A DNA stretch of 64,000 nucleotides from Nitrosomonas sp. (GTDB lineage Bacteria > Pseudomonadota > Gammaproteobacteria > Burkholderiales > Nitrosomonadaceae), in the NCBI RefSeq assembly GCF_019635155.1, contig NZ_JAHBZY010000009.1:1-64000 (forward strand), in the 5' to 3' direction. The notes under the pieces are model-generated. The model made no database searches. It was not told the DNA's origin and saw only the letters and a program-made list of their open reading frames with translations. Shown piece after piece: positions 54,600-64,000 of this stretch. The stretch's first letter is position 1, and the number at the start of each line of letters is the position of its first letter. The position numbers were made by a program, and so were the translations under genes.

Positions 54600-55030
54600 G
54601 ATAAGTCATTGTGGATTATTGAAGAAAATACAATCAAGGCTGCTGGAGTATTTTGTGTTGGAGGTTACAGCAAGATCGGTAGCCGATATACTGGAAATAT
54701 AACTCAATAGTGCAGCACTGTTTTATCGCAAAATACGGGAAGTAATTGTTTACCATCTGGAGCAGGAATCTCACGAAATTTTTGATGGTGTGGTGGAATT
54801 AGATGAAAGCTACTTTGGCACTTAGATGTCGTTTAGGGTAATGGGTGTCCATTCCATTAGGCTACAACGGCATTGAAAACTTCTGGAATCAGACTAAATG
54901 CGTCTTAAGAAAATACAATGGTATTCCTAAAGGATCATTTCCACTATTTCTCAAATAATGCGAATTCAGACTCAACTATGGAACTCTTAAACAACAACTA
55001 AAAGTACTTAAACTTTGGACTCAGATTTAA
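54600..55030 (+). pseudogene. IS1595-family (IS1016-like) transposase remnant
   Basis: Broken coding traces on the + strand: EVTARSVADILEI, then a stop, then FYRKIREVIVYHLEQESHEIF and VVELDESYFGT. After further stops comes GIENFWNQTKCVLRKYNGIPKGSF and, behind another stop, CEFRLNYGTLKQQLKVLKLW. This order and the DESYFG and GIENFW blocks are typical of IS1595/IS1016 transposases. Several stops make it dead. Confidence 0.78.
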
Positions 55031-55074
55031 CCGGATCTACTACAATCCCAAGTTTTTTCCAAAAAGCCCATTAT

Positions 55075-55230
55075 TCTTCATGTGCCTGAATCATTGGCTC
55101 CACTGTATTGCGCTGTTTGATTTTCTTTTTGATTGCTAACATCACTGTTCGCCTGGCACCTGTAATCCATACCTTGACTCCCTCTGTCAGTCCGTGACGC
55201 CGGTAGCCACGGTCGGTGTAAATTTCCTTC
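55075..55230 (-). pseudogene. IS5-family transposase C-terminal fragment
   Basis: On the minus strand a frame reads EIYTDRGYRRHGLTEGVKVW, then TGARRTVMLAIKKKIKQRNT and VEPMIQAHEE. This matches the end of IS5-type transposases (YADKGYRGH ... RRxAIEPxIGHxK). Only about 50 codons remain. Confidence 0.65.
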
Positions 55231-55363
55231 GACGGTGTGCATGTTCATAACCGGCGTGAAATGAAAGTTTCGAAGCAACCTCGACTTGTCTGAGACTTAA
55301 GACTGATAAGCATTATCGGTTAGCTGAATCGCCCCGGGTTTTCCGGAGACTATTTGTCTTGAG

Positions 55364-56253
55364 TCAAACCGTGTCGGTTGACTCCCCTGGTTGTCGATAA
55401 TATGCCATTTCAAATTCTGCTGGCGGAATATTTCCGATCGGTTCCAGTAATCGGCGATTGTTAAACCAATCCACCCATTCCAAAGTGGCAAACTCCACAT
55501 CGTCGATATTACGCCAAGGGCCGCGATGCCGAATAACCTTGAAGTCTTGAATAACTAAGTTAATTGTTTCGGCCAGTGCATTGTCATAAAGAATCTTCGA
55601 CACTGCCAACAGAAGCTTCAATATTGGCTTCACGTTCCGTAAGGAAGTGAATCGATGAATATTGGCAGCCGCGGTCGCTGTGATGAATTAATTCCTTACT
55701 CTCGACGCGCCCAATGCCTGTTCTGTCAACAGACGACCCCGGTTTGCAATGACCGGCTAACACGCCAACCAACAATATAACGGGCAAAAACATCGATGAG
55801 GAAAGCCACATAAACAAATCCCGACCACGTTGCAACATAGGTAATATCTGCCACCCACAATTGATTGGGTCGGGTTGCTGTAAATTGCCGGTTAACCTTG
55901 TCGGTTGGCCGATAGAGTGAATCATCCGCAACAGTCGTCCAACATTTCTTGCCGCGCCGGATACCTTGTATCCCAAGGTGCTTCATCAATCGCTCGACTG
56001 TGCAGCGAGCAGCACCAATGCCTTCTCGCAACAATCGTTGCCATACGGGCGCCATAAACCCGAAAGTTGCTTTCCCAACCCGCTGTATTTCCAGTTCTAG
56101 CTTCATGTCCCGCTTGATGCGATCGGGCAACAAATCCGGATCTCGCCCACGCCTTTTATTTTCGTAATAACTCGATGGGGCAATCTGTATTTGTCTGCAG
56201 ATTGGCTCGACCCCGTATTCCGCCTTGTTTTTTTCGACAAATACCACCATCAT
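55364..56253 (-). pseudogene. IS3-family OrfB transposase with frameshifts
   Basis: The first part is intact (VEKNKAEYGVEPICRQIQIA, and the first catalytic Asp in NQLWVADITYVATW). The frame shifts after YIVGWRVSRSLQT. The middle (HHSDRGCQYSSIHF) is in a second frame, and the end (YDNALAETINLVIQDF, then WVDWFNNRRLLEPIGNIPP) in a third. At least two frameshifts separate the DDE residues, so it cannot be made as one protein. Confidence 0.88.
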
Positions 56254-56570
56254 TTCGATCGGCGGTCGAGCTCCGCCTGCGCAAAATAAGCCGATGCCTT
56301 ACGCAATATTTCGTTAGCACGCTTTAATTCCCGGTTCTCCCGTTCCAATTCCTTGAGCCGTTCACGATCCGATGTCGACATACCTCCCCGAATTCCCTGA
56401 TCCGCTTCCGCTCTTCTTACCCAGGTCCGCAATGTCTCTGCTGTGCAGCCAATCTTCGATGCAATCGATTTGATTGCCGACCATTGCGATTCATGCTCTT
56501 TTTGCTGCTCAAATACCAATCTTACCGCTCGTTCCCGTACTTCCGGTGAATAACTGATTTGATCTTTCAT
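56250..56570 (-). CDS. IS3-family OrfA, DNA-binding part of transposase
   Basis: 106 residues: [41 protein letters not shown] and the coiled-coil [21 protein letters not shown]. Intact, but its OrfB partner is broken, so the element depends on transposase from elsewhere. It overlaps the OrfB frame by 4 bp. Confidence 0.88.
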   Translation of the reverse strand: MKDQISYSPEVRERAVRLVFEQQKEHESQWSAIKSIASKIGCTAETLRTWVRRAEADQGIRGGMSTSDRERLKELERENRELKRANEILRKASAYFAQAELDRRSK

Positions 56571-56638
56571 CTTTCCCTCCTCTCAAATCATTTTATCTCC
56601 GGAAAACCCGGGGCGATTCATTTTGCACTATATCGCCG

Positions 56639-56764
56639 TGTTTTATAACAACCAAAGACTGCATTCATACCTGGATTACAGAAGTCCAAACCAATATGAA
56701 GCAGAAGCAGCAAAATCGATAAAAGCAGCTTAACTGAGGTGTCCGGTTTTACTTGACCAGGTCA
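56639..56764 (+). pseudogene. 3' remnant of another IS3-family element
   Basis: The end of an IS3 OrfB on the + strand (VFYNNQRLHSYLDYRSPNQY, then EAEAAKSIKAA and a stop), followed by the terminal sequence TGTCCGGTTTTACTTGACCA that ends near 56764. Its insertion is what truncates the integrase gene that starts immediately after. Confidence 0.75.
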
Positions 56765-57553
56765 CTACATATGTTGACTCGTGCAGATGTGCGTAATTGG
56801 GTGGCTAGCATGGATTGCTCGAATAAGAGGATTATTAACATCTTGAGTCCACTACGCGCCGCCCTGCAAGATGCTCAACATGATGACCTAATACCGGTTA
56901 ATCCGCTGTTTGGATGGACATACAAACGCAATGAACCGCCAAAAGAGAAGATATACGTTGACCCGTTTAATGCAGAAGAGCAAGCGGCAATAATCAATGC
57001 TGCTGCAGGATCAACAAAAAACCAGTGCACTGTGTTTTTTTGGACTGGGATGAGGACCTCAGAGCTAATTGCCCTAGAATGGACGGATATTGACTGGAAA
57101 CGGAAGAAAATAAAGATTAACAAGGCACATACCTACGCTGCCAAGAATGACGAATCCACAAAAACAAAATCAAGTAATCGGGAAATAGACATGCTTCCGC
57201 ATGTGGAGGCTGCACTGATCAATCAAAAGCTACATACGCTATTACAAGGCGGAAAAGTATTCTTAAATCCGCACACCAGCAAACAATGGACTGGTGATCA
57301 ACAAATCAGGAAAGGATGCTGGATTCCATTATTGAAAAAAGCCGGGGTGCGTTACAGAAATCCGTATCAAACACGTCAAACTTTTGCATCAATGATGTTG
57401 TCGGCTGGTGAGAATATAGCTTGGGTATCTGCGCAAATGGGTCATTCTAATGTGTTAATTACAGCTAAAACATATGCTCGCTGGATTAACAATAATGAGC
57501 AGCATGGGGTAAAAGGCAGTCGAGATGTATGGGCAACATTTGGTCAGCATTGA
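56753..57553 (+). pseudogene. 5'-truncated tyrosine integrase of island 3
   Basis: About 260 residues of an IntF/DUF3596-type integrase. The real sequence begins near 56765 with YMLTRADVRNWVASMDCSNK; the N-terminal arm-binding domain has been replaced by the IS end. The catalytic domain is present: WTGMRTSELIALEW (Arg), YQTRQTFASMML (Arg, with Gln where relatives often have His), MGHSNVLITAKTYARW (His and nucleophile Tyr). Without its N-terminal domain it is unlikely to integrate or excise the island. It ends 30 bp before the tRNA. Confidence 0.82.
57531..57553 (+). repeat. island 3 right arm-type repeat pair
   Basis: GGGCAACATTT and, 12 bp later, the variant GGTCAGCATTG, within the last codons of the integrase and 30 bp before the tRNA-Ser core. 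It mirrors the pair at 53574. Confidence 0.55.
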
Positions 57554-57583
57554 TAAATAGCTTATTGATTATGCTGTAAATAA

Positions 57584-57675
57584 TGGCGGAGAAAGCGGGA
57601 TTCGAACCCGCGGTACGGTTTGAGCCGTACACACGCTTTCCAGGCGTGCACCTTCAACCACTCGGTCATTTCTCC
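57584..57675 (-). tRNA. tRNA-Ser(GGA), integration target
   Basis: 92 nt on the minus strand with encoded CCA and the long variable arm typical of serine tRNAs. Acceptor GGAGAAA pairs with TTTCTCC, and the anticodon is within CACGCCTGGAAAGCGTG (GGA). Its last 25 bp are duplicated at 53455. Confidence 0.95.
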
Positions 57676-57761
57676 AGGTTGTCATACAATTGGGGGCCAA
57701 GAATAAACCAGATATCATTTTCGGGCAAATTTGTTTTTGCAGCGGGCGGTGCTTGTTTTTG

Positions 57762-58229
57762 CTATTCGAGAAATTTCCAGATTGAAAAAGTCGCGCCTTG
57801 TCCGATGGTGGCGCCGCCCGGCTTATGGATCGTCCAAATGATCGCTTGCTCGACCAGAAAACGTTTGCCGCTGCTGGAAATTCTAATGCCACGGTAATCT
57901 GAGATATAGCCTTGGGTTTTTGCTTGTTCCAGCATGTGGGCGCGTTCTTCGCGGTTTGGCGGCTCGGCGGTGAGGCGTGACGGCGTTTGCGTGAATTGCT
58001 GCCAGTCCATTTCCCATAACACTAGCGCTGCCTGATTTCCGTAATTCAGAATCGGATCCGCTTCGGTGCTGTGCGATGCGACGACAAATGGACTGTGGAA
58101 TAGCCGGTACGCTTGTTCCTGTGCCGTGCCGCTTCGATCAATAAGCTCGTGCCGGAGCCAATGGGCATAGCTGTCGAGCAGATATTGACTCCATTGCACT
58201 ACCGGTGGATTATTCCAATCGTTTCCCAT
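57762..58229 (-). CDS. MEKHLA-domain protein
   Basis: 155 residues. The pattern VVQWSQYLLDSYAHWLRHELI, PFVVASHSTEADPILNYGNQ, ALVLWEMDWQQFTQTPSRLTAEPP and GIRISSSGKRFLVEQAIIWTI is that of the MEKHLA family, which has a PAS-like fold. Function unknown; a sensory or flavin-binding role is suggested for relatives. Located upstream of nadB on the opposite side of a short gap, both on the minus strand. Confidence 0.83.
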   Translation of the reverse strand: MGNDWNNPPVVQWSQYLLDSYAHWLRHELIDRSGTAQEQAYRLFHSPFVVASHSTEADPILNYGNQAALVLWEMDWQQFTQTPSRLTAEPPNREERAHMLEQAKTQGYISDYRGIRISSSGKRFLVEQAIIWTIHKPGGATIGQGATFSIWKFLE

Positions 58230-58303
58230 AGTCGCTTAAACAATTACCGGTAGCGGGGGATACGATGAATAGTGCGATAGCAGTCAGTATGATTCATGGT
58301 GTT

Positions 58304-59899
58304 CTAACCACTTTTTCTGAGGATAGTATTGCGAGCTTCCGGCAAAGTCCCCGGATAGTCTTTGCTAAAGTGCAAGCCACGGCTTTCGTGACGAAGCATT
58401 GCGCAACGTACGATCAAGTCGGCGCTATCGACCAGATTACGCAATTCGAGCAGATCGCTGGTAACGCGGAAATTCGTATAGTACTCATTGATCTCTTCGC
58501 GTAGCAGCTCGATCCTGCGCTGCGCGCGTTGCAGCCGTTTCGTGGTGCGCACGATACCGACATAATTCCACATGAAGCGGCGCAATTCATCCCAATTGTG
58601 GGCAATGACAATTTCCTCGTCCGCGTCGGTAACCCGGCTTTCGTCCCAATCGGGGAGCGGCGGTGGCTCATTGGCGGGTTGGTTGATAATATCGTCGCCT
58701 ACGGCTTGCGCCAATACCACGCACTCGAGCAGTGAGTTGCTTGCCAAGCGATTTGCGCCGTGCAAGCCGGTATGTGTGGTTTCACCGATGGCATAGAGAT
58801 TGCTCAAATCGGTTCTGCCATGTCGGTCGGTCATAACACCGCCGCACGTGTAGTGAGCGGCCGGAACAACCGGTATCGGTTCTCGGGTGATGTCGATACC
58901 CAATTCCAAACAACGTGCGTAAATCGTCGGAAAATGTTCTTTTAGAAACTCTGTCGGTTTATGCGAGATATCCAGATAAACGCAATCCAGGCCGCGTTTT
59001 TTCATTTCAAAGTCGATGGCGCGCGCGACGATGTCACGCGGTGCGAGTTCGGCGCGTTCATCATGGCGGGGCATGAAACGATCGCCGTTAGGCAGTTTCA
59101 ATAATCCGCCTTCTCCACGAACCGCTTCGCTGATTAAAAAAGACTTGGCATGGGGGTGATAAAGGCAGGTCGGGTGGAATTGGATGAACTCCATATTGGC
59201 GATTCTGCAACCGGCTCGCCAGCCCATCGCGATGCCGTCACCGGTGGCGGTATCCGGGTTGGTGGTATAAAGATAAACTTTATTCGCGCCACCGGTTGCC
59301 AATACCGTATTTTGAGCGATAAAAGTGAGTACCTGATCATTTTTCTTGTCGAGAACATAAGCGCCGAAGCAACGCTTCTGCCCGGTATTTTTATAATCCG
59401 GCAGTTTGTCGCTGGTAATCAGATCGATCGCGATATGATGTTCTAAAATGTGGATATTCGGATGCGCCCGGATCTGCCGGATCAACGCTTGCTGCACGGC
59501 TTTACCGGTAGCGTCCCCGCTATGGATGATGCGCCGGGTGCTGTGGCCGCCTTCTTGCGTGAGGTGATATCCGGTTTCGTTGTTTGGGTCCGAAGTGAAA
59601 GCAACACCCTGGTTAATCAGCCAATGTATCGCCGCTGCCGCATGCTCGGCGACAAATCGGGTGATTGCTTCGTCGCATAAACCGGCTCCGGCGACTAAGG
59701 TGTCGCGCACATGCTGTTCGGGAGAATCCTCATGGGATAGCGCGGCTGCGATCCCGCCTTGCGCCCAGGAACTGGCGCCGGAGTCCGCCGCTTGCTTGGT
59801 GATGATGCAGACTTTTTGCTGACTCGCCAGATGCAATGCCAGGGAAAATCCAGCCAATCCGCTGCCGATAATGAGCGTATCGAAATAGTTGTTAGACAT
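58304..59899 (-). CDS. nadB: L-aspartate oxidase
   Basis: FAD enzyme that oxidises L-aspartate to iminoaspartate, the first step of NAD synthesis. 531 residues: FAD site [18 protein letters not shown], then [61 protein letters not shown] and [14 protein letters not shown]. All are diagnostic of the family. The length is normal. No nadA or nadC is next to it. Confidence 0.96.
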   Translation of the reverse strand: MSNNYFDTLIIGSGLAGFSLALHLASQQKVCIITKQAADSGASSWAQGGIAAALSHEDSPEQHVRDTLVAGAGLCDEAITRFVAEHAAAAIHWLINQGVAFTSDPNNETGYHLTQEGGHSTRRIIHSGDATGKAVQQALIRQIRAHPNIHILEHHIAIDLITSDKLPDYKNTGQKRCFGAYVLDKKNDQVLTFIAQNTVLATGGANKVYLYTTNPDTATGDGIAMGWRAGCRIANMEFIQFHPTCLYHPHAKSFLISEAVRGEGGLLKLPNGDRFMPRHDERAELAPRDIVARAIDFEMKKRGLDCVYLDISHKPTEFLKEHFPTIYARCLELGIDITREPIPVVPAAHYTCGGVMTDRHGRTDLSNLYAIGETTHTGLHGANRLASNSLLECVVLAQAVGDDIINQPANEPPPLPDWDESRVTDADEEIVIAHNWDELRRFMWNYVGIVRTTKRLQRAQRRIELLREEINEYYTNFRVTSDLLELRNLVDSADLIVRCAMLRHESRGLHFSKDYPGTLPEARNTILRKSG

Positions 59900-60260
59900 T
59901 CAATCGATTAATATTTCAAGTAATTAAGTTACTTCCACCCATGCCGGGCGATTAAAACCCAAAGTCGCCAAAATTCCGGTCAAGCAACCGAAACCCATGC
60001 ATCCAAAAAATGTTCAGGAATAGCAAACGTCGTGATTATTGCAGCCGAAAATTAGCAAATCCAATTGCTTTGCAGTCAGCGAAGAATCGTAACACAATCG
60101 TAACATGTAAACCCGCAAGGATGGGGATTAAGACCGGTTTGGGATGGGTGAAAGCCGGTTTAAAGTCGCAAATTTCACTCCGCGCTAAAATTCACAATGC
60201 GCTATGGTTGCGTCGTTCGTCGGAAACCGGACCACGGCAAAGCGGGAAGTAAGATGCAGA
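59900..60260. other. non-coding gap between nadB and yaeQ
   Basis: About 360 bp without a supported gene. It should carry the nadB promoter (minus strand) and the end of the yaeQ transcript. No RNA gene or IS end was seen. Confidence 0.4.
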
Positions 60261-60794
60261 TCAAGCTTGCAACGTTACCCAACTCACTTCGCATTCCCCC
60301 GATTCTGCCGCCACAAACGCCGATTCCCCGATGATGGTGACGGAGATATCCATTGTGCGTTGCGCCAATTTTGCCAGCGTCTGAATTTGCGGCCAATCGA
60401 AGCGGAAGAGAGTTGCGGTCAGCACGGCGAATTTTGCTTGTTCTTGCGTCCACCAGACATTCGATTTGGAATTGAAACTGTACACTTTGACAGTTTGGGC
60501 GATGCGAGTGGCTTTCTTGATGTGCTCCGGGGCGGGTTCGCCGACATCGATCCATAAGCCGATCCGGCCATCCGCAGTATGCGCCCAGAGATCAGGCTCT
60601 TCCGCGGTGCTCAAGCCTTTGGTAAACAGTAGCGATCCCTCGGCGTTGATGCAAAACGCGAGCATGCGCGCCATCATGCGTTCGATCGTTTCAGAGGGAT
60701 GCTGCGCAACGGTTAAACTGAGCGTATCGTAATAATTGCGATTGAGATCGGTCAACGCAATTTTGAATTTATAGATGGTCGGTTTTAAGGCCAC
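60261..60794 (-). CDS. YaeQ family protein
   Basis: 177 residues beginning MALKPTIYKFKIALTDLNRNYYDT, with EPDLWAHTADGRIGLWIDVGEPAPEHIKKA and VKVYSFNSKSNVWW. These are the conserved blocks of the YaeQ family, which has a PD-(D/E)XK nuclease-like fold. Activity is unproven. Possibly co-transcribed with the ABC-F gene, 44 bp upstream of it. Confidence 0.9.
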   Translation of the reverse strand: MALKPTIYKFKIALTDLNRNYYDTLSLTVAQHPSETIERMMARMLAFCINAEGSLLFTKGLSTAEEPDLWAHTADGRIGLWIDVGEPAPEHIKKATRIAQTVKVYSFNSKSNVWWTQEQAKFAVLTATLFRFDWPQIQTLAKLAQRTMDISVTIIGESAFVAAESGECEVSWVTLQA

Positions 60795-60838
60795 GGTCTC
60801 ACCAAAGTGTGATTATTTCAGCCACTGATTGTTACAGA

Positions 60839-62443
60839 TCATTCAATTCCCTGCGATCGCAAGTAATCCTCGTAATTACCCCTGAAATCCTTGATGCCGT
60901 CCGGTGTCATTTCAAGAATGCGCGTGGCCAGCGAGGACACGAATTCACGGTCGTGGGAAATGAAAATCAACGTGCCGGTATATCGTTCCAACGCGCTGTT
61001 CAGCGATTCAATCGATTCCATATCGAGGTGGTTGGTCGGTTCGTCCATCAGCAACACATTGGGTTTCTGCAGGATCAGCTTACCGAACAGCATGCGGCCT
61101 TGTTCTCCGCCGGAAATCACGCGCGTGGATTTTTTTACGTCGTCGCCGGAAAACAATAACCGCCCCAGTGTGCCGCGAATCGTTTGATCGTCGTCACTAC
61201 CTTTTCGCCACTGATCCATCCATTCGGTCAGCGACATGTCTTCGGCGAAATCCGCCGCATGGTCTTGCGGGAAGTAACCGGGATTTGCTTTATCGGTCCA
61301 TTTGATCTCGCCGTGATCCGGCGTTAAGTCACCGGCCAGGCAGCGCAGCAGCGTGGTTTTACCGATACCGTTCGGGCCGATGATGGCGACTTTCTCGCCC
61401 GCTTCGATGTTCAGATTAAAATCCTTGAACAGCGGTTTGTCCATGTCGGGGAAGGCCTTACTAATGGCCAGGATGGAAACGGCCAAGCGATGCAGTTTTT
61501 CCTTGTCGTGAAATTCGAAGCGGATAAACGGATACTGACGGCTGGATGGTTTGACGTCCTCCAGCTTGATTTTCTCGATCTGCCGCGCGCGGCTGGTAGC
61601 TTGCCGGGCTTTCGACGCATTGGCGGAGAAGCGGCTGACAAACGACTGTAGATCGGCAATCTGCGCTTTCTTTTTGGCATTATCGGCCAGCATGCGCTCG
61701 CGCACCTGGGTCGAAGCGGTCATGTAGTCGTCATAGTTGCCGGGATAAATGCGTAATTCGCCGTAATCCAAATCGGCCATGTGCGTGCACACGCTGTTCA
61801 AAAAATGCCGGTCGTGAGAAATGATGATAATGGTGTTCTTGCTGTCGTTGATCACATCTTCCAGCCAGCGGATGGTATTGATATCGAGGTTATTGGTCGG
61901 CTCGTCGAGTAACAGGATGTCCGGATTGGAAAACAATGCCTGCGCCAATAACACGCGCAATTTATAACCCGGTGCGACGGCGCTCATCAAGCCTTGATGC
62001 TGAGAAGAAGGGATGCCGACACCGAGCAATAGCTCCCCGGCGCGCGCTTCCGCCGAATAACCGTCCAACTCGGCAAACTCGGATTCCAGTCCGGCAGCGT
62101 GCATATAATCGTCTTCGGTGGCGTCCGGATTGGCGTAAATGGCGTCGCGCTCCTGCTTGATGCGCCATAAATCCGCGTGTCCCATCATCACCGTATCGAT
62201 CACCAAATAGTCTTCAAACGCGAACTGATCCTGACGCAACTTGCCCACCCGCTCGCCACTGTCGACCGAAACATTACCAGCCGTCGGCTCCAGATCGCCA
62301 CCGAGAATTTTCATGAACGTCGACTTACCGCAACCGTTCGCGCCGATCAACCCATAGCGGTTACTCCCGCCAAATTTAACGGAAACATTCTCAAATAGCG
62401 GCTTAGCGCCGAATTGCATGGTGATATTGGCGGTTGTAATCAA
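60839..62443 (-). CDS. ABC-F family ATPase, YbiT-like
   Basis: 534 residues with two ABC cassettes and no membrane domain. The first has Walker [14 protein letters not shown], signature-region [16 protein letters not shown] and Walker [14 protein letters not shown]; the second has [28 protein letters not shown] and [13 protein letters not shown]. The order and the short linker ([21 protein letters not shown]) match YbiT-type ABC-F translation factors. These act on the ribosome rather than in transport. The first signature is altered from the usual LSGG, as is known for YbiT. Confidence 0.93.
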   Translation of the reverse strand: MITTANITMQFGAKPLFENVSVKFGGSNRYGLIGANGCGKSTFMKILGGDLEPTAGNVSVDSGERVGKLRQDQFAFEDYLVIDTVMMGHADLWRIKQERDAIYANPDATEDDYMHAAGLESEFAELDGYSAEARAGELLLGVGIPSSQHQGLMSAVAPGYKLRVLLAQALFSNPDILLLDEPTNNLDINTIRWLEDVINDSKNTIIIISHDRHFLNSVCTHMADLDYGELRIYPGNYDDYMTASTQVRERMLADNAKKKAQIADLQSFVSRFSANASKARQATSRARQIEKIKLEDVKPSSRQYPFIRFEFHDKEKLHRLAVSILAISKAFPDMDKPLFKDFNLNIEAGEKVAIIGPNGIGKTTLLRCLAGDLTPDHGEIKWTDKANPGYFPQDHAADFAEDMSLTEWMDQWRKGSDDDQTIRGTLGRLLFSGDDVKKSTRVISGGEQGRMLFGKLILQKPNVLLMDEPTNHLDMESIESLNSALERYTGTLIFISHDREFVSSLATRILEMTPDGIKDFRGNYEDYLRSQGIE

Positions 62444-62722
62444 AGTGGATACCTGCGGATGATGGTTACAAGAAAGGGGCGCACATTCTAAACGTTTTTC
62501 AATGAAATTGCTGGGTTATGGTGGGTGTTGATATCAATTGCGTGTAACTGGGATTGAAGGGTATGCTTCGCAAGAATTCAATTTTTCGGTATGGAACTAC
62601 TACTTTGTTTGAGTTAAATTATATTATCGAGAAAAGCAATAGCGCACCAATGCAGTTCTTGAAAAGCTTCTTCCTTCGTCTTACTAAGTTCCACGATAGG
62701 CTATGGATCATTATTTATTCTA

Positions 62723-63064
62723 ATGAATAACGAAACAAAAATTGTACATTGGTGGGAAATGGTTCTGCTCATCGCAGCATATGTAATTCCACTATTCTTT
62801 TGCTACTACAGCTATTTAACTGGTGAGGGCCATTGGTTTTCGCGTTCTGGTTCACTAATGGTAATCCTTGGCGCTTTTCTCGAATATAGGAATTTTGGCA
62901 TCCAACAATACCTCCGTGAGAAAAGAGATGAGACATGGAAACCAGATCCAATAATAGTCAATCAATTAAGGTCGCGGAAACCTTTCGATATTTCAATATT
63001 GACATCCTTAGTGCTTGGAACAGCAATATGGGGTTACGGTGATTTGCTATTCAGGAATACATAA
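62723..63064 (+). CDS. small membrane protein of unknown function
   Basis: 113 residues with about three hydrophobic segments: WEMVLLIAAYVIPLFFCYYS, SLMVILGAFLEYRNFG and LTSLVLGTAIWGYGDLLF. No family recognised. The start at 62723 is the first ATG, with no strong ribosome binding site. The preceding 280 bp hold no gene, only a minus-strand trace near 62620-62690 (TKEEAFQELHWCAIAFLDN) too short to call. Confidence 0.6.
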   Translation: MNNETKIVHWWEMVLLIAAYVIPLFFCYYSYLTGEGHWFSRSGSLMVILGAFLEYRNFGIQQYLREKRDETWKPDPIIVNQLRSRKPFDISILTSLVLGTAIWGYGDLLFRNT

Positions 63065-63203
63065 AATATGAACCCGCGTAAGGCGAAAGCTGAAAGCGTT
63101 CCGCCCGCATGATTTGACGGATCACCCTTCGGGCATCCGTCCTACGAAGCTTCATCTCATCCGCTGAATTAATCAATTTTCCTAAATGCAAAGGAAATAT
63201 GAC

Positions 63204-63689
63204 ATGACCAAGATTGCAAAGAACACGATCTGCCTCTGGTACGAAAACGACGCCGAGGGCGCTGCGCGATTTTACGCCGAGACATTCCCCGATTCGTCAG
63301 TCGGCGCGGTGCATCGCGCACCGGGGAATTATCCATCGGGTAAGGAAGGGGACGTATTGACGGTCGAGTTCACCGTGATGGGCATCCCGTGCCTCGGACT
63401 CAATGGCGGGCCTGCGTTCAAGCACAACGAAGCCTTTTCGTTTCAAGTTGCAACCGAGGACCAAAGTGAAACGGATCGTTACTGGAACGCAATCGTCGGC
63501 AACGGCGGCCAGGAAAGCGAGTGCGGCTGGTGCAAGGACAAGTGGGGTATCTCTTGGCAGATTACACCGGTTGCCCTGACGAAAGCATTCACCAGTCCCG
63601 ACCGCGCGGCCTCCAAACGCGCATTTGATGTGATGCTGACAATGAGAAAAATCGAAATTGCCACAATCGAAGCGGCATTTCGTGGTTGA
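63204..63689 (+). CDS. VOC superfamily protein, PhnB-like
   Basis: 161 residues from the ATG at 63204 (MTKIAKNTICLWYENDAEGA), with AAGGAAA before it; the ATG at 63186 overlaps that site. The sequence has LWYENDAEGAARFYAETFPDS, VEFTVMGIPCLGLNGGP, NEAFSFQVATEDQSETDRYW and KDKWGISWQITP. These are the blocks of the PhnB / 3-demethylubiquinone methyltransferase-like VOC proteins. The fold binds a metal and a small molecule, and the true reaction is usually unknown. Confidence 0.87.
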   Translation: MTKIAKNTICLWYENDAEGAARFYAETFPDSSVGAVHRAPGNYPSGKEGDVLTVEFTVMGIPCLGLNGGPAFKHNEAFSFQVATEDQSETDRYWNAIVGNGGQESECGWCKDKWGISWQITPVALTKAFTSPDRAASKRAFDVMLTMRKIEIATIEAAFRG

Positions 63690-63755
63690 GATGCGAGCGA
63701 TCTGATAACCCGCATAAGAGGCTGGAATCAATGGGGCAGGATTCCATCGATTATC

Positions 63756-64000
63756 TTACGTGGGTAAATCCATCCAAGGGTTAATGATTGCAACGTTGCA
63801 GCCGGTAAAGTCTTTAACATTTCGTGTGGCAATTGCCGCTTGTTTGCTGCTGGCGATGGCGGCGATCATCAGATTCACGGCATCGGTATTGATTCCACTG
63901 CTTTCGCACGCTGCGGCAATTTCACCGTAGCGATAGACCGCTTCTTCATCAAAGGGAAAAATTCTACCGCTGAAAGCTTCCGCGATAAAATTCAAGAAAT
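63756..64000 (-). CDS. PIN-domain (VapC-like) protein, cut by window end
   Basis: Only the C-terminal 80 or so residues are inside the window; the frame is still open at 64000. It shows IFPFDEEAVYRYGEIAAACESS, INTDAVNLMIAAIASSKQAAIATRNVKDFTG and VAIINPW, the usual end of VapC PIN-domain nucleases with the third and fourth acidic residues (D in INTDAV and in NVKDF). A VapB-like antitoxin gene would be expected just beyond the edge. Confidence 0.8.
   Translation of the reverse strand, partial: FLNFIAEAFSGRIFPFDEEAVYRYGEIAAACESSGINTDAVNLMIAAIASSKQAAIATRNVKDFTGCNVAIINPWMDLPT

Larger units (their letters stand above)
55325..56620 (-). mobile_element. IS3-family insertion sequence with broken OrfB
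   Basis: About 1.3 kb bounded by perfect 25-bp inverted repeats beginning TGAATCGCCCCGGGTTTTCC at 55325-55349 and 56596-56620. OrfA is intact, while OrfB has frameshifts. It is inserted among other IS fragments. No 3-bp target duplication is visible, consistent with later rearrangement. Confidence 0.88.
53455..57608. mobile_element. decayed integrative island 3 at tRNA-Ser
   Basis: A 4.1-kb remnant between the att copy and tRNA-Ser(GGA). It holds a toxin-antitoxin pair, fragments of IS1595-, IS5- and IS3-type elements, and a 5'-truncated integrase pointing at the tRNA. The toxin-antitoxin pair is the only intact cargo and may have kept the remnant from being lost. Confidence 0.8.

Noticed and set aside
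62620-62690. Minus-strand trace TKEEAFQELHWCAIAFLDN as a small gene
   Set aside because: The open stretch is only about 26 codons with a stop directly upstream; at most it is a decayed gene end.

Overview
The window looks like a chromosomal segment of a betaproteobacterium, most likely of the Nitrosomonas group. The basis is the PEP-CTERM protein, the HoxFUYH-type NAD-linked hydrogenase, the gene style of the housekeeping block (aroQ-accB-accC-prmA) and the spread of decayed insertion sequences; this is an inference from gene content, not a proven assignment. The host backbone is interrupted by integrative elements inserted into two tRNA genes.

Layout. (1) 0.4-6.6 kb: a chemotaxis operon, all on the + strand: a CheZ-like or chemotaxis-associated gene, cheY, cheA, cheR, cheD, cheB. 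It is followed by an NlpC/P60 lipoprotein, a DUF4389 membrane protein, an Old Yellow Enzyme reductase and a DUF2905 membrane protein. (2) 9.1-18.9 kb: a bidirectional NAD-linked [NiFe] hydrogenase on the minus strand. The diaphorase half (hoxF-hoxU, 15.6-18.1 kb) is separated from the hydrogenase half (hoxY-hoxH, 9.1-11.2 kb) by about 4.4 kb. That insert holds a PEP-CTERM protein, three tandem phage-tail-collar paralogues, a 52-residue lipoprotein and a spermidine-synthase-like protein. (3) 19-25.7 kb: a coiled-coil protein, a large exported protein of unknown function, an aldehyde dehydrogenase, a dead IS5-family element with intact ends, and an SLC13-type transporter.

(4) 26.2-42.7 kb: two integrative elements in tandem at the 3' end of a tRNA-Thr(CGU) gene. 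A 45-bp copy of the tRNA 3' end occurs three times (26241, 31902, 42624), and only the last belongs to the intact tRNA. Island 1 carries a KAP-like P-loop NTPase, a Rep_trans-like initiator, a small HTH protein and a tyrosine integrase. Island 2 carries its own integrase, two toxin-antitoxin modules, an AlpA-like regulator, an HUH rolling-circle initiator, and a complete, tightly coupled five-gene type III CBASS anti-phage operon: CD-NTase, HORMA, TRIP13-like AAA+, a predicted SLOG plus TIR/NDT-like effector, and a DEDDh exonuclease. Each island has its own family of helically phased direct repeats near both ends, as expected for integrase arm sites. A matching repeat pair just outside the first att copy points to the remnant of a third, older element.

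(5) 42.9-52.1 kb: host genes again: aroQ, accB-accC, prmA, a zinc-ribbon membrane protein, a coupled monooxygenase/alcohol dehydrogenase pair, a diguanylate cyclase gene split by an in-frame amber codon, an Slp lipoprotein and a large lipoprotein of unknown function. (6) 52.2-57.7 kb: an intact-looking IS3-family element, then a decayed integrative element at tRNA-Ser(GGA). The latter has a 25-bp att copy, a HigBA-like toxin-antitoxin pair, at least four insertion-sequence remnants and a 5'-truncated integrase. (7) 57.7-64 kb: a MEKHLA-domain protein, nadB, yaeQ, an ABC-F ATPase, a small membrane protein, a VOC/PhnB-like protein and a PIN-domain protein cut by the window edge.
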